This document shows, piece by piece, positions 45,209-56,351 of a stretch of DNA of 64,000 nucleotides. Both the position numbers and the translations under genes were made by a program. Every line of letters starts with the position of its first letter. Position 1 is the first letter of the stretch. This DNA comes from Filosporella fistucella (Eukaryota > Ascomycota > Leotiomycetes > Helotiales), in NCBI GenBank assembly GCA_030077755.1, contig JAQJZZ010000005.1, positions 248,001 to 312,000 on the forward strand, written 5' to 3'. A model generated the notes under the pieces. The model was given only the letters and a program-made list of their open reading frames with translations. It made no database searches and had not been told where the DNA came from.

Positions 45209-45645
45209 CGGGCATAGCGCGGCGGTCTGTATTATTTCGTTTGGAGTTTCGGGTGGGGTATCGGTTTGGGCCAGATATACGATATGCATAGCGATGCAAT
45301 ACCATTTGTTTTGACTTAGACGGGTCATATATTGATTCTGTGAAGCATTTCATATCTCAGACGATTCAAGAGTAATGACAGTTTTCTATGTATGTACAAT
45401 CTGTTTCCGTATAAATACTCATTTCGCTATTGCCATTTTATGTCTTCATCCTTGCCTCCACTTGCCAGCTTATTACTGGCTTATGGACAAGCGTCATGAG
45501 CCTTAGCATTAGGGTAAACATGGTTCGTACGACATGGTTCGTACGACATGGGTTGCTGGTGCCCTGCTCATCTTTTAGCATAGTCCATCTCTCAATCAAT
45601 ACCTCTCATTAAGGAGAGTCGACACGAAGCAGAATGAAGAGCGAG
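45209..45645. other. intergenic with 14-bp tandem repeat
   Basis: 3' flanks of two converging genes. At 45518-45551 the unit ACATGGTTCGTACG occurs 2.4 times in tandem; each unit contains the palindrome CGTACG. Confidence 0.7.
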
Positions 45646-46207
45646 TCAAGAACATACCTTGTGATACAAGGGGGCAGTATCAACATTCAAGTTTGTAGCC
45701 GGGCTTCTGAATACCACATTGTTACCATCAGGCTTAAGTTTATTCTCACATTGCACCTGCTCGTTCCCACCGTTCAGGGTGGATGAACCGGTCCAGATAT
45801 CAATGTGTTTCTTGCCGCTGCCGTCAAGGTCGTCCGTGCACTGTTGACAACAATCCTCGTCTAAGGATGACAGCCATGTCCGTACCCTCCAAAGAGGGAC
45901 AGAACAGAGATATTGAGGAGTGTGAAAATGGCAACTTACACCGTACATATTCTTGCAAATAAAGCACATAAATCGTCTCGCAACGATTAAACTCTCCCTG
46001 TGCAGAAACCATTGTCAATGGATCATCATATGTTTCTGAGCCACCTGCGATGTTATTTCTACCGCCGCAGTTGCATGCTGTTCGAGCGGATGGAGGATCA
46101 TTGTCTGGATATCCGAAGAATGTGATCTCAACGAAACCTTCGCGGCTACAAGCAGCGAGGGTGGTGGTCGTAAGGGCTAGAAGGGAGAGGGGAGTGAAGG
46201 ACTTCAT
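45646..46207 (-). CDS. small cysteine-rich secreted protein
   Basis: Exons 46207-45940 and 45860-45646 give 160 residues. The 79-nt intron has donor GTAAGT and acceptor CCTTAG. Residues 1-19 are a signal peptide (MKSFTPLSLLALTTTTLAA, then Cys). The mature part has about ten cysteines (ACNCGG, RCETIY, DCCQQC, VQCENK, VCS), fitting a disulfide-rich extracellular fold. A donor-like GTATGT near the end (45651) leaves open a further small exon downstream, which would alter only the last three residues. I recognise no named family. Size, signal peptide and cysteine content meet the usual criteria for candidate secreted effectors or surface-interaction proteins, but that is a class description and not a function. 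Confidence 0.75.
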
Positions 46208-46764
46208 TTTTGGTGGTTGATGGACACGAGTTATATTCAGAATGGTTGTCCAGCCAAAAGTCTCATCCTCTCACTTTACTTGACCTTTTCAAGTCACGCA
46301 TAAAGCTGAAAGATGGCCCCTCTCTTAGTAGTCTTATGTCCATCTACCAAGAACTTCACATTGACAGCCGTCGAGTTCGACTTCTTCCAAATCAGCTATT
46401 CCAAGACCTTCGCTAGCGTGTGTTCCTACATATATTCTACAAGAACCTCCAAACTCACAACAGACACTTGAAACGAATAACCCCGCTACCTAATCAAGCG
46501 GCAACTCTAGCAGCAACTATTACACCTTGGTTCTCCAGCTTTGAATCACAATAAGTCCCAGTACAATGGACGCACCCTTGGGTGAGGGAATTGGCAAGAA
46601 GGTCTCAATCTGCATTCGGTGTTAATACTTCATCTAAAGTCGCAGGTTATTGGGATGGCGACAAGGAGTAGGATGATCAACGAAATCCTCAGAATAACCT
46701 CCTCGGGTATCGATACTATATTAAGTTTCCAGCATGCGTGCTTTACAACAGTTAAAAATTTTAC
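46208..46764. other. intergenic, no supported gene
   Basis: 5' flank of the secreted-protein gene and sequence upstream of a decayed zinc-knuckle gene. Nothing recognised. Confidence 0.5.
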
Positions 46765-47880
46765 TAAGACTACCAGCTCGACTTTGATGGCACTGACTTG
46801 AAACAAGCTCCCAGTTGTCGTCTCTTAGCTTTATATGGAGATTCTGATAAGGATATTCAGAGTGAGATATTCATTGAATACGCCGCGATTCACTGGATGC
46901 ACAGACGAGACACCAGGTCACCACACAACCTCAATCCCTCGAACATCACTGTTCATCGTATGATGATTGTCACTCCGATGGAGATGAGAAAGAAGTCCCA
47001 ACTCGTTCAACTTACAGATGATGGCGGAGAGACATTGAAGAATTTATTTACCGTTACTGATTCCCCCGAATACTTCCGTAGCAAAGTCTTCTTGAACATC
47101 GAGGTCTCTGAATTTTCATTGCTCAACAAAATTCAACTTCCAGAACTCCTCAAGAACCACAACCGTACCACGCTCGAGTCAATATCGAATACTCTCCGCT
47201 CTATAAAAAGATCAGATCAACCTCGAATCTCACAATTTTACTCCCAAATGGTGTCCATCATCGAGATCTCTTGCTCGAATTTGTAGCAAAGATCCAGGGA
47301 GAAATGACTGCCGACAAACGACGCAAGTGAAACTTCCACAGTCCACTACGTTATGCGTCTCAATTGGCAGGTAACACTGTTGAGTTGAAAGGAAGCCAAA
47401 CTAGCATCAAGAAACCAGACCCTTGCGAGCGTTGCAATAAGTTGGGACACATCAAGGAAAACTGTAAGGAAACCATCTGCAGCAATTGCGGTCAGCTGGA
47501 ACATACGGAATGAGACTGTTCGCAACCCTGCCCTAGATGCTAAAAAGAAGGACACGTCGAGGCACAGTGTAAGGTCGACATAAGAACCTGTTACAACTGC
47601 GATCCAGCAGGGTTATGGCTAGAAAGACTGTACCGTTCCACCTCGCCCTAAGATATGCCTTTACTGCCAAGCATCCGGTCACATTACAGAGAAGTGTAAG
47701 AAAAGAAAGGGAGATGGTGCCCTTCGTCCACCTGGTCCGAAGGATGTATACGGCTTCAACCTGGGCGGTAGGAGTTGCGTTGTCTGTCACCCTCGCAAGC
47801 ATCTTGACCATGAAATGATATCATGCTTGGCTTGCAAGAATCATAAGCATAGCAAGAAGGATTTTCGAGCTCGTCGATAA
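46765..47880 (+). pseudogene. decayed zinc-knuckle (CCHC) protein gene
   Basis: A first open part (to 47286) encodes a folded-looking region (FDGTDLKQAPSC ... LFTVTDSPEYFRSKVFLNIE). The frame then shifts into a segment with VHHRDLLLEFVAK. Five CCHC-like knuckles follow: CERCNKLGHIKENC, CSNCGQLEHTE-DC, CPRC-KEGHVEAQC, a degenerate CYNC, and CLYCQASGHITEKC, ending with a Cys/His-rich tail (SCVVCHP ... CLACKNHKHSKKDF). Stops interrupt it at 47328-47330 (TGA), 47511-47513 (TGA) and 47541-47543 (TAA). A further frame change lies near 47600-47640. Knuckles of this kind bind single-stranded nucleic acid and occur in retroelement Gag and in Air1/CNBP-like proteins. No reverse transcriptase, integrase or terminal repeats are visible, so I cannot say which origin applies. 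Confidence 0.7.
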
Positions 47881-49244
47881 TGATCGTTCCACTTTTGCAG
47901 AGCTCATACATATTCTGATGTTCCAACTACAAGTATTGAGAGATGGTGCAATACTATATTAGTTTGGTTGAAAATGGCAGTCTTGAAAAGCACTTGACCC
48001 GAAAACTGGCAACTGCATATGCCCTTTTCTGAGGTTACCAGCCAACAGGTTGTGGAGGAAACGGCAGCCCAACCAATATGGAGAGAATGGTTAAGCCTCA
48101 AAAAGGAATATAAGATAAAGTTAAGATGGTATTGGAAGGCATTTAGAAGTGAAAGGAGGCAGGTGCATACACAACAACAAATTGCAGAGAGGCGGGGGAG
48201 GGGGGGCGCAACCCGACATCAAGGAGCAGTTGGATCTCAAATAAGAAGATGTGCTGTATCTAAGAAATTCTTCATGGTTCAATAGAAGCAAGACTTGCCA
48301 TCAAAATTCACACACGATAGTCTTCTTCGGTCTTGAACATAAGCCGAGGTTATTGAACATTTTTGATAGCTTAGTTGTCAAGATCATCCTTTACCCTCCT
48401 GGCTCCCCACTCCATTCCACAAGCAACCTTCTCGACTTTCCGATAGAAGATTCAAACAGGGCAAAGTAGTGGTGCAGGGGAACAGCAAGTTCGCACCATA
48501 TAGTCAGAATGATACCGCTAAAATAAAGACATTAACGCCTTTCAATCAAATCAGGCAAGTATCACCAAAACTAGACTTCTATACTTTTAGCTTTTGCCTG
48601 ATATACACAAGAGGATTGAGTTGATTCCTTCGTTTGAACCTTCCCAATCGTCCCTCGTTATTTCCCTACACATCACCTGTAGCACGCCTAACTTCTGAAT
48701 CAGTCACGTGAAGCATCACACTTCTAAGTTCTGCGCAAGTAGACAACGTGAGACCCCACCAGGCATTGAGGAACATGAACATTACTCTAAAACAGAAATA
48801 AACAGAAATAACACTATTTCTCATCAAACAGTCTCGGATTGCGTACTCCAGCTCTGTATGCTTTTTCGATCCAGGCACAGTGACATCCACCACGCCACCA
48901 ACCAGAGACAATTTATGGCTCCCTCGCACTACTAGCGAGACATATATCAAAAACCAAGCCAATAGCAATGAAACCCTGAAATAAATCATATCTCGTGGGG
49001 TAACCTAACCTAGCATTCAAAATCTCACACATTTCATTTGGCGAACCCCCACAAGAAAGACGCACGAATTAGAAAGCGAACATAAAATTAGGATCCTCCT
49101 TTGAAAAAAAGGGCAACGAGAAAAAAATCTTTCCATTTGTGCAGGCTGATACGATACTCCAATCCTCCCGAATAAATATATGATCTATTCGCTAATACAG
49201 AAAAAGTTATAAGGAAAAGCAAATGTGATAAGGAGGCAGTTCTA
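47881..49244. other. intergenic, degenerate sequence
   Basis: The first 600 bp may continue the decayed zinc-knuckle locus but no frame holds. The rest is the 3' flank of the giant secreted-protein gene. Nothing else recognised. Confidence 0.45.
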
Positions 49245-52200
49245 TCAGTGGATGCTTATTCCGTCCAAGTAGATGGTATTGACAAAGCCTGGTGTGGTAT
49301 TTGGACAAGTAACTTTGATGACGAAGAGACCACGCTTCTGTGTTTTGGTTGCCTTGAACTTCTTCGTAACCTTGGTGAAGTAGTTGGCCTTGATCGAGGC
49401 CTGTCTACTACACTTGCCGCCGACCGTTTCGCACATCTGGATGTTGCATGTAGGTGGTTTTCTGTGTCCGGCGAGCCTAGGATGAGCTGTTTGCACTTGG
49501 GCATAAGCCGTCATGGTGTATTCCTTCTTGGAGCAGAGATTTACAGATTGTTGGATCCAGGCAGTTTGGCTATCTAGAACCGTGGTTTCACTGGACAAAA
49601 TTAGCAAGCGAGGAAAGTGAAAAGCTAGAGAACTCACAGGTAATAATCATCAAAACTGTTCACGCTGTTATCAGCACCATACTTGACAAGTGGTGGGGAA
49701 AGTGCACTGTGTCCAGGTGATTCCACCCATGGCGAGAATGAGCCACTCTCAAAATTACCGTTCATAAGCATTGGGCTGCAAGTTGTCTGAGACGGAATTG
49801 GAGCTGAACTGGATGATGTCGTACTTGTGGCAAATGTTGAAGGGCTCATAACGAAGATTGATGAAGAAAGAGTTAGAGAAGATGACACTAGAGTAGACGT
49901 TGGCAACGAAGACGAAATATCTGAGCTGATGTCCAAGGTAGAGCTAGGAATGGACGTAGATGATGGTACAATTTCAATAGTCGATGTCTGGGCTGCAATT
50001 TGTGTGCTGGGCTCGATGGTTGAACTTTGGGCCGCGGAGGTGCTGTCGAGCACAGATGAGGATGCTGCCTGTGCATATGTACTGCTTTCAGGGAGTGCCG
50101 ATGAGATTTGGATGCCGCTAGAGATCGCTGCAGTTTCAATGGCACTGCTACTTTCAATAGATGGCGACACACTTGGGATGCTGCTGGAAACGGCTGCGCT
50201 GCTGCTCTCGACAAAGACCGAGGATGCAGGACTATCACTGGAAGCCGTAGATGTTGCAATGGCGATACTAACATCACTGAAGGCAGTTGACGAAGCACTT
50301 CCCTCTGCGGTGGCACTACTTGAAGGAATTGCGCTGCTTGGGTCAGAAACGGGTGTCGATGAGGGGCTTTCCGCGGAAATTTCAATCGAGCTTTGCTGAG
50401 CTGAAGATGCAGCTACCAAGCTAGATTCGGAAGAGTATGGAGTTGTCTGGGCCGCAGAAACATACATGCTTGTTGAAGCTGCAAACTCGGAGTTGATGGC
50501 CGAGCCTGAGCTAGTGGCGGCTCCAACAAATGTTGATGAGGGAGCATCTGAGCTGAGGATAGGGGATGATTGGGCAGCCGAGGGCGAAGCAGATGGGTAA
50601 TCGGAAGAAGCAGCCTGCGATACCGAGGGACTGGCATAGACAGATGAAGGCATTCCTGAGTTAACAGCGCTCGACTCGAGAGAAGACTGGGCGGCAAGGC
50701 TGGATGCAGATAGCGAGGCTGAGAGATAAACTGAGGAAACAGCTGGCAGGAAAGAGCTAACATAAGCTGAGGATTGAGATGCTTCTAAACTAGCATAGGC
50801 TGAGCTTGGGGCAGCCAACACAACGCTTGTAAATAGCGCTCCGCTCGATACTGCTGCGGCACTGCTTTGAACTGCTGTCGAGCTACCCATTGCAGAGAGA
50901 TATGGCGTGCCAGTGGACATTGCAGCGAAGGACGATTCCATGGCAGAGCTAGCATATCCAGATGAGAAGGCACCGAGTGAAGACGCTGCAAGGGAAGACT
51001 GGGCAGCCAAGGCTGAACTGACAATGCTGCTTTGTGCAGCCATGGTAGAATCCATAGCAGATAAAGATTGGGGTGCTATGGTGGAGCTGGCTTCGGCCAC
51101 GCTAGATGGAACTGCTTGCGAAGAAACATACGGTGTCCGTGCTGCAGATTCTGAGGCGACTTGAGATGAGCTTGGGACGACAACATTGGAGGAGACGGCG
51201 GCCAGGGTACTGCTTGGAACACTGATATCTGAAGAGGGGGCTGCTACGGCACTGCTGGTCAAAGTCGACGAGCAATCACTGCTTACCCATTCGGTATAAA
51301 TGCTGGCAGTTCCAGAGATGTAAGACGTAATAGCGCTGATTGTCTCCGTCACAACGCTGACACTTGGACTGACCGTGGATGTGACTTCAGGAAGACTGCA
51401 AGACGTTGAAACAGAGGCTTCGCTAGATACTGCTGCGCTGGAAATTGCTCCACTGGAGCTTTGTCCACTAGAAACTGCTGCACTGGAAATTGCCGCGCTG
51501 GGGATTGCTCCACTCGAGACTGCTGCAATGGAACTTTCAGGCTCATAAGTTTGGGATGATGGAGAAGATCCTTGGGTGCTCGCTGCCGCAGTAGTACCAG
51601 GGATTGTGGTAGAAACTGCTTCGACGAATGTAGAATCGCTTGGCAAAGCACTCGCAGAGGCTCCAGAGACCGATGAAACTGATGAGACGAGAACGGGGGG
51701 TACAACAAGCTGCAGAATTGTTAGATGCAAGTTTTTCAGATGATTATCAAAATGACCTACCTGGTAAATGACAATGTTAATGGAAGCGACACGAGCAGCC
51801 AATGCACGACGCCTAGCCATGCTACCTCCTGCACAAGTCTGGTTGGGGTCACCAGCACAAGGCACGGAACACCCAGGACTGTCAACAGTTGGGGCTGGCT
51901 CGATTGTATTTGAGCAGAAGCAGGTCTTTCCTTCCACGCCAGCAAGTGTGTATTGTCCGTCCGAGCAAAAATTCAAACATTCTTGTACAGTCTCTGTTTG
52001 GGTGCTGTTTCCAACGTTGGTCAACGGAAAGCCGTTTCCGGTAGTATCCAAAAAGCAACCGGCCGAGGCATATTTATCTCCGTCAGAGGCGGTGTAGACA
52101 ATCACGGCTGGTCCTGAGGATGCAGCGGCCGGCTGTAAGGTCGTTGACAGAGCTGGGATATAGGTCGTTGTTGGTATTTCAACGGCAGAAGCACTTTGAG

Positions 52201-54205
52201 ATGCTTGGGCAACACCTTGAGAGGTGGACGTGGCGGCCACTGGGTCAATGATACTCGATGCCAGGGCAGAAGATTGAGACTCAAGGGCCGATGGAAGGTA
52301 AACGGGTTGGATGCTAGAGCTAGCAGCCTCTCCTGCGTGTACAGAACTGGATGGCACTTGAGTGCTTTGAGCTGCGTCTGTTGCAAATCCAGAGCTAGCA
52401 GCGAGGGAAACATATTCAGAGCTGGATGGGACAGCAGTGCTTTGAGCGGCAATCGATGAGTATGCCGAGCTAAATGCGGCAGGAAAATACTCAGAGCTGG
52501 ATTGGACAGCGGCAATTGACACGTATCCTGAAGAGACTGCGGCAGAGACATACTCAGAGCTGGAGGGTGCGAGACTGGATGCAGCGTCTGAGTAAATAAC
52601 GCTGGAAGGAGCTGTGCTGGTTTCTGCTGCAGAGTAAATGCTTGAGGGCTCAACAGATAATGGTGACCCTGAGCTGGCTACGGCTTGTGTGTATACTGAG
52701 CTCGCGGCTCCTGATGAGTAAGCAATTGAAGGCTCAACGGATAATGGTGAGCCTGAGCTGGCTGCGGCTTGTGTGTATACTGAGCTCGCGGCTCCTGATG
52801 AGTAAGCAATTGAAGGCTCAACGGATAATGGTGAGCCTGAGCTGGCTGCGGCTTGTGTGTATACTGAGCTCGCGGCTCCTGATGAGTAAGCAATTGAAGG
52901 CTCAACAGATAATGGCGAACCTGAGCTGGCAGGCGCATACGTGTATACGGAGCTAAATGCCACTATGCTTGCTTCCGCCGAGTAGGCACCTGAGGGTTGG
53001 ACAGATGAGGGAGAACCTGAGCTGGCGGCCGCATATGTGTATGCGGTGCTGGATGGCATCATGCTAACCTCGGCGGATGAGTACGCGCTTGAGGGCTCTG
53101 CGGATGACACATATCCAAGGCTGGTAGCAGCTGAGGGGTATGAGGAACTCTGAGCCGCGATTATTGTTGATGATGGATATTCTGAGCTAGCAGCAGCTTG
53201 TGTGTATATAGAGCTATAGGGAGCGACAGTGCTGGCAGAACCTGAAGAGTAAGCGCTGGGCTCAATCGACGATGGTGAGTCTGAACTGGCAGTCGCATAC
53301 GTGTACTCGGTGCTGGACGGCTTTATGCTAGCTTCTGCGGACGAGCTGTACATAGAACTCTGAGCAGCCAATACTGTAGAGGATGCAAATCCTAAGCTCA
53401 CAGCTGCATAGCTTGAAGCCTCGATGATTGAAGAGTATTCGGAGCTGACAGCCATTGAGAAGTGTGAGGAAGTCTGAGCTGCAACTGCTGTGGAAGATGC
53501 ATAAGCTTCAACAGTGGAGTAAGCAGAGCTTTCAGGTAGCAAGCTGTATGAGCTTTGAGCCGCAATCACAGTAGACGACAAGTACTGTGAGCTAACGGCA
53601 GCTAAGTACGTAGAGCTGAGAGATTCAACAGCAAAGTTGGATGCAGAACTTTGAGCTGCAACTGCAGTGAATGAGGGATTGGCGGAATATTCTGATGATG
53701 CAATATAAATTGAACTGCTTTCAGTCGATGAAGCAGCTAGAGCACTGGTGCTAACAGCCACTGATGAGCTGTATGCCGCGCTACTACTCTCGATTGCACT
53801 TGAGCTGAAATATGCGACAGTCGAACTTTCGCTTGGTGCTGCTGCGACGACTGTCGAAGACAAATATGCAGATGCTGCTGCTGATTCTGAAGCTGAAGGT
53901 GAGATAGAAATAATTGTTAATTGAGCTGCCTCTGTAGAGCTAGGATATGTGTTTGAAGAGGAAGACACCGCAGCTGAGGAGTAACAATCTGTTGCACTGA
54001 CATACGTGTAGACTGTGGAAGCAGGTGCGCTCACAGTCGATGTGTATACATCAGAATTAGTATTAGAGACCGTAATAGTCGTGACACCCGATGGGTAAAC
54101 TGTAGTCGTTTCTGGAAGACATGATGAAGATGCTCCTTGAGCCTTGACAATCCCAAACCCCGCTGCACCAACAGCCAAAAGGCGCACCATATTCGGAGCC
54201 CCCAT
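49245..54205 (-). CDS. giant Ser/Ala-rich secreted WSC protein with C-terminal carbohydrate-binding-like domain
   Basis: Exons 54205-51761, 51709-49638 and 49569-49245 give 1613 residues. After a signal peptide (MVRLLAVGAAGFGIVKAQG from residue 6) come about 680 residues of Ser/Ala/Tyr-rich low-complexity repeats. A WSC domain follows at about 715-805 with its eight cysteines (AGCFLDTTGNG ... CLNFC ... TCFCSN ... GCSVPC ... CAGGS). After it lies a second Ser/Ala-rich stalk of about 600 residues. The C-terminal region (about 1455-1613) starts NGNFESGSFSPW, a typical opening of galactose-binding-like carbohydrate-binding modules, and contains several cysteines. No transmembrane helix or GPI signal is visible, so it is probably secreted or held to the wall by its binding domains. 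Four copies of an 84-bp unit lie inside the first stalk. The first intron (51710-51760) is 51 nt and free of stops, so its retention would still give full-length protein. The serine-rich stalks should be heavily O-mannosylated. Likely a cell-wall or adhesion component. Confidence 0.85.
51710..51760 (-). other. 51-nt in-frame intron of the giant WSC gene
   Basis: On the minus strand it starts GTAGGT and ends TCTGCAG, immediately after the WSC domain. It is a multiple of three and has no stop codon. Spliced and unspliced mRNAs would therefore differ by 17 residues only. Confidence 0.65.
52623..52958 (-). repeat. 84-bp coding minisatellite
   Basis: The copies at 52707-52790 and 52791-52874 are identical. 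A third starts at 52875 and diverges after about 60 bp, and a degenerate copy lies at 52623-52706. Each unit encodes 28 residues with the core ASSGSPLSVEPS. Period and phase keep the reading frame, so copy-number change would alter stalk length without breaking the protein. Confidence 0.9.
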
Positions 54206-54970
54206 GATAAACAGGTCAAGCAGAACGAGTGATGCTGTGACCTAAACAAAAAAAAACTCGAGCAAGAAGTTGGTTCTGGACGGCTCAACAATGGCCACCC
54301 TCGGGGGCATCCACCTATATACCAACGCCCAAATGTAAGGGGTCTCATAAAGATCAACATAGTAGACATTTCCCAATCGAGAATACTAATCCCATGCTCT
54401 GAGAGACAGGCAAAAAGTAAGAAGAAACTTAAGTTGTGGCTGTGGGATGTACCAAAGGCGTAAATCCACATTCTGGCAGTGTGGGCTCGAAGCAGCCATG
54501 TGTCTTGGAATACCTTTTCAGATGAATCATCCCGATATGGTCATTCTCTGACACTTGTCTTTGTTTTTCTTTTTCCTGGCCCTGAATAATATGCAGGGGG
54601 TATCTCAAGCCGAACATTGGAAATCGCTAACAATGCGGAAATAGATGTTGATAAGATAGAAAGGTGATGTGCAACTTATTAATTTAATCATGTGACTGCA
54701 CCCATTCGGAATGATTTCCCCGAAAGTGGCAATACGTTTGACTCACATGTTCAGCTCAACAAGTCTGTTTGGGATATAATTGCGCCATTTCCTTGCTACA
54801 TGCATAAGCCAATTTCTAAAAGTCGTTGATGGGTCAAACACTGCTTTCTGTGAGTCGATGGTCCTTGGCAGAGCCTCCTTGAACTTACATGAATCCAGAT
54901 CAATATTTGCTTTTGCCATGTTGGTGGAACGCCTCGCAGCCTTGACAAATTTCTCCGGGTATCGAAATGC
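54206..54970. other. intergenic, promoter side of the giant WSC gene
   Basis: It contains the promoter and leader of the WSC gene (minus) and the 3' flank of the Rpc31 gene (minus). No recognised element. Confidence 0.5.
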
Positions 54971-55811
54971 CTAAGTATAATCATCCCCAAAAGCTACATC
55001 ATCCTCTCCTTCATCCCCTTCGCCATTTTCAAAATATTGCTCGGCATTATAATCGTTATCACCCTCTTCATCATCGTATGCATCATCTTGTTCCGCTGTA
55101 TCGCTTAGTATAGCACAACAACGTAGATGAACATACCATCTTCAAAAGTTTCCTCATCATCCTCATCAAAAGCATCAATCTTCTCCAACAATATCTTTGT
55201 CTTTATTGAAGGATCCATGCCGGAGAGTAAAAGTGACTTTTTCTCCATAGCTCGATTTAAATTCTTCCTAACCTCAAGATCCTCACCATCTAACGTAGAC
55301 CAAAGTTCCTTGGGAAATAGCTCCTTATCTAACAGATCAGAAAAATCCAATTTAGATGAAAAACTCACTGAATGGACGCTCAGAAAGTTTAGGAATAACA
55401 TTCTTCTTGGGAGCGTATCTCATTGAATAAGTCTCCACACCATTAAAAGGATCCATATCTGCTTGTCGGTTACTACCATATTGTCGATTGAATTGATCCT
55501 CCCCAAAAGTCTTGATTGGATTATCTGGATCCCTCTTGGTGGGCTGGGTAAAGAGGGGGCCACGCTTCATTTGAATTTGAAGTTCTTTGTAATGTCTGAG
55601 TTGTTGCAGTTCGCGGTTTGTGAGAGGGGAAGGTTTCTTGAGGTGCGGATGCGGCTACAATTGTCAGTTTGTATGAAAATCAATTGGAAGGCCTTACTGG
55701 AAATAGATCTGTGGGTTTGGATTCGAGAGTGATCGTTGCATCATGCTCCCAAGTAGCTCCCTTCAATCCTCCAAATGGTTGTGCACCTCTTCCGCGCCCG
55801 CGGCCAGCCAT
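54971..55811 (-). CDS. RPC31: RNA polymerase III subunit Rpc31 (C7)
   Basis: Four exons, 55811-55698, 55654-55369, 55328-55137 and 55095-54971, give 238 residues with all junctions in frame. The N-terminus MAGRGRGRGAQPFGGLKG is the Gly/Arg-rich opening typical of this subunit. The middle contains NRELQQLRHYKELQIQMKRGP and the KELFPKELWSTL block. The C-terminal 60 residues are very acidic (DEDDEETFEDG, EEGDNDYNAEQYFENGEGDE), also typical. Rpc31 belongs to the C82-C34-C31 subcomplex that lets Pol III recognise TFIIIB at promoters. Length and order agree with the family. It lies head-to-head with a proteasome-assembly gene across 540 bp. Confidence 0.88.
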
Positions 55812-56351
55812 TTTGTTGCTATTCCGGGGTTTCGAAAGCTCTACAGCAAGGTAGGTAGTCCGCGGTTGTCGCAGGACAGAAGCTCGTCGTGATTTTGGAT
55901 TCTGTTTGAACTGTGAACAATTTTGAGGATGACTGGCGGGGATATGCGGTGAGATACGGCAGAAAGAGCTGAAGTGGAAACAAGCGCCGGGGAAATCACG
56001 GCCCATCTAAGCTGGGAAAGCTCATGGACCTTGTTCACCCCTCATCCTGCCCTAAAGGGCTGCAAACGATTAAGAAGATTCAAGAAAGACTACCCAGAGG
56101 ATTGCACTTTAGTCGGTGAATTTCTAGCTGAGATATTCCGCACTGAAATCAATCCAAGGCAACATTGCACAAATAGCTTAGCAACATCTCGCCATCGATT
56201 GGCTAGGCCGGCATATACTTTACTGTCACTGACATTGGCCTGGGCGTTCACCGACAGACAACAAGAATTAAGTATTTTGACAACCCCGTCCACCAGAACC
56301 CAGCCTCTGAGTTGACTTCGGAGAGCTGGCGCATCCAATTGCTACAACTAA
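55812..56351. promoter_or_regulatory. shared divergent promoter region
   Basis: 540 bp between the start codons of Rpc31 (minus) and the PSMD5-like gene (plus). No TATA box stands out, as expected for housekeeping genes. Confidence 0.55.

Noticed and set aside
46765..47880. Intact LTR retrotransposon around the zinc knuckles
   Set aside because: No reverse transcriptase, integrase, protease or terminal repeats could be seen.
49827..50399. 190-codon open frame antisense to the giant WSC gene, and similar ones at 50907 and 52642
   Set aside because: Long antisense frames are expected opposite Ser/Ala-rich repeats. They lack domains and follow the repeat period.
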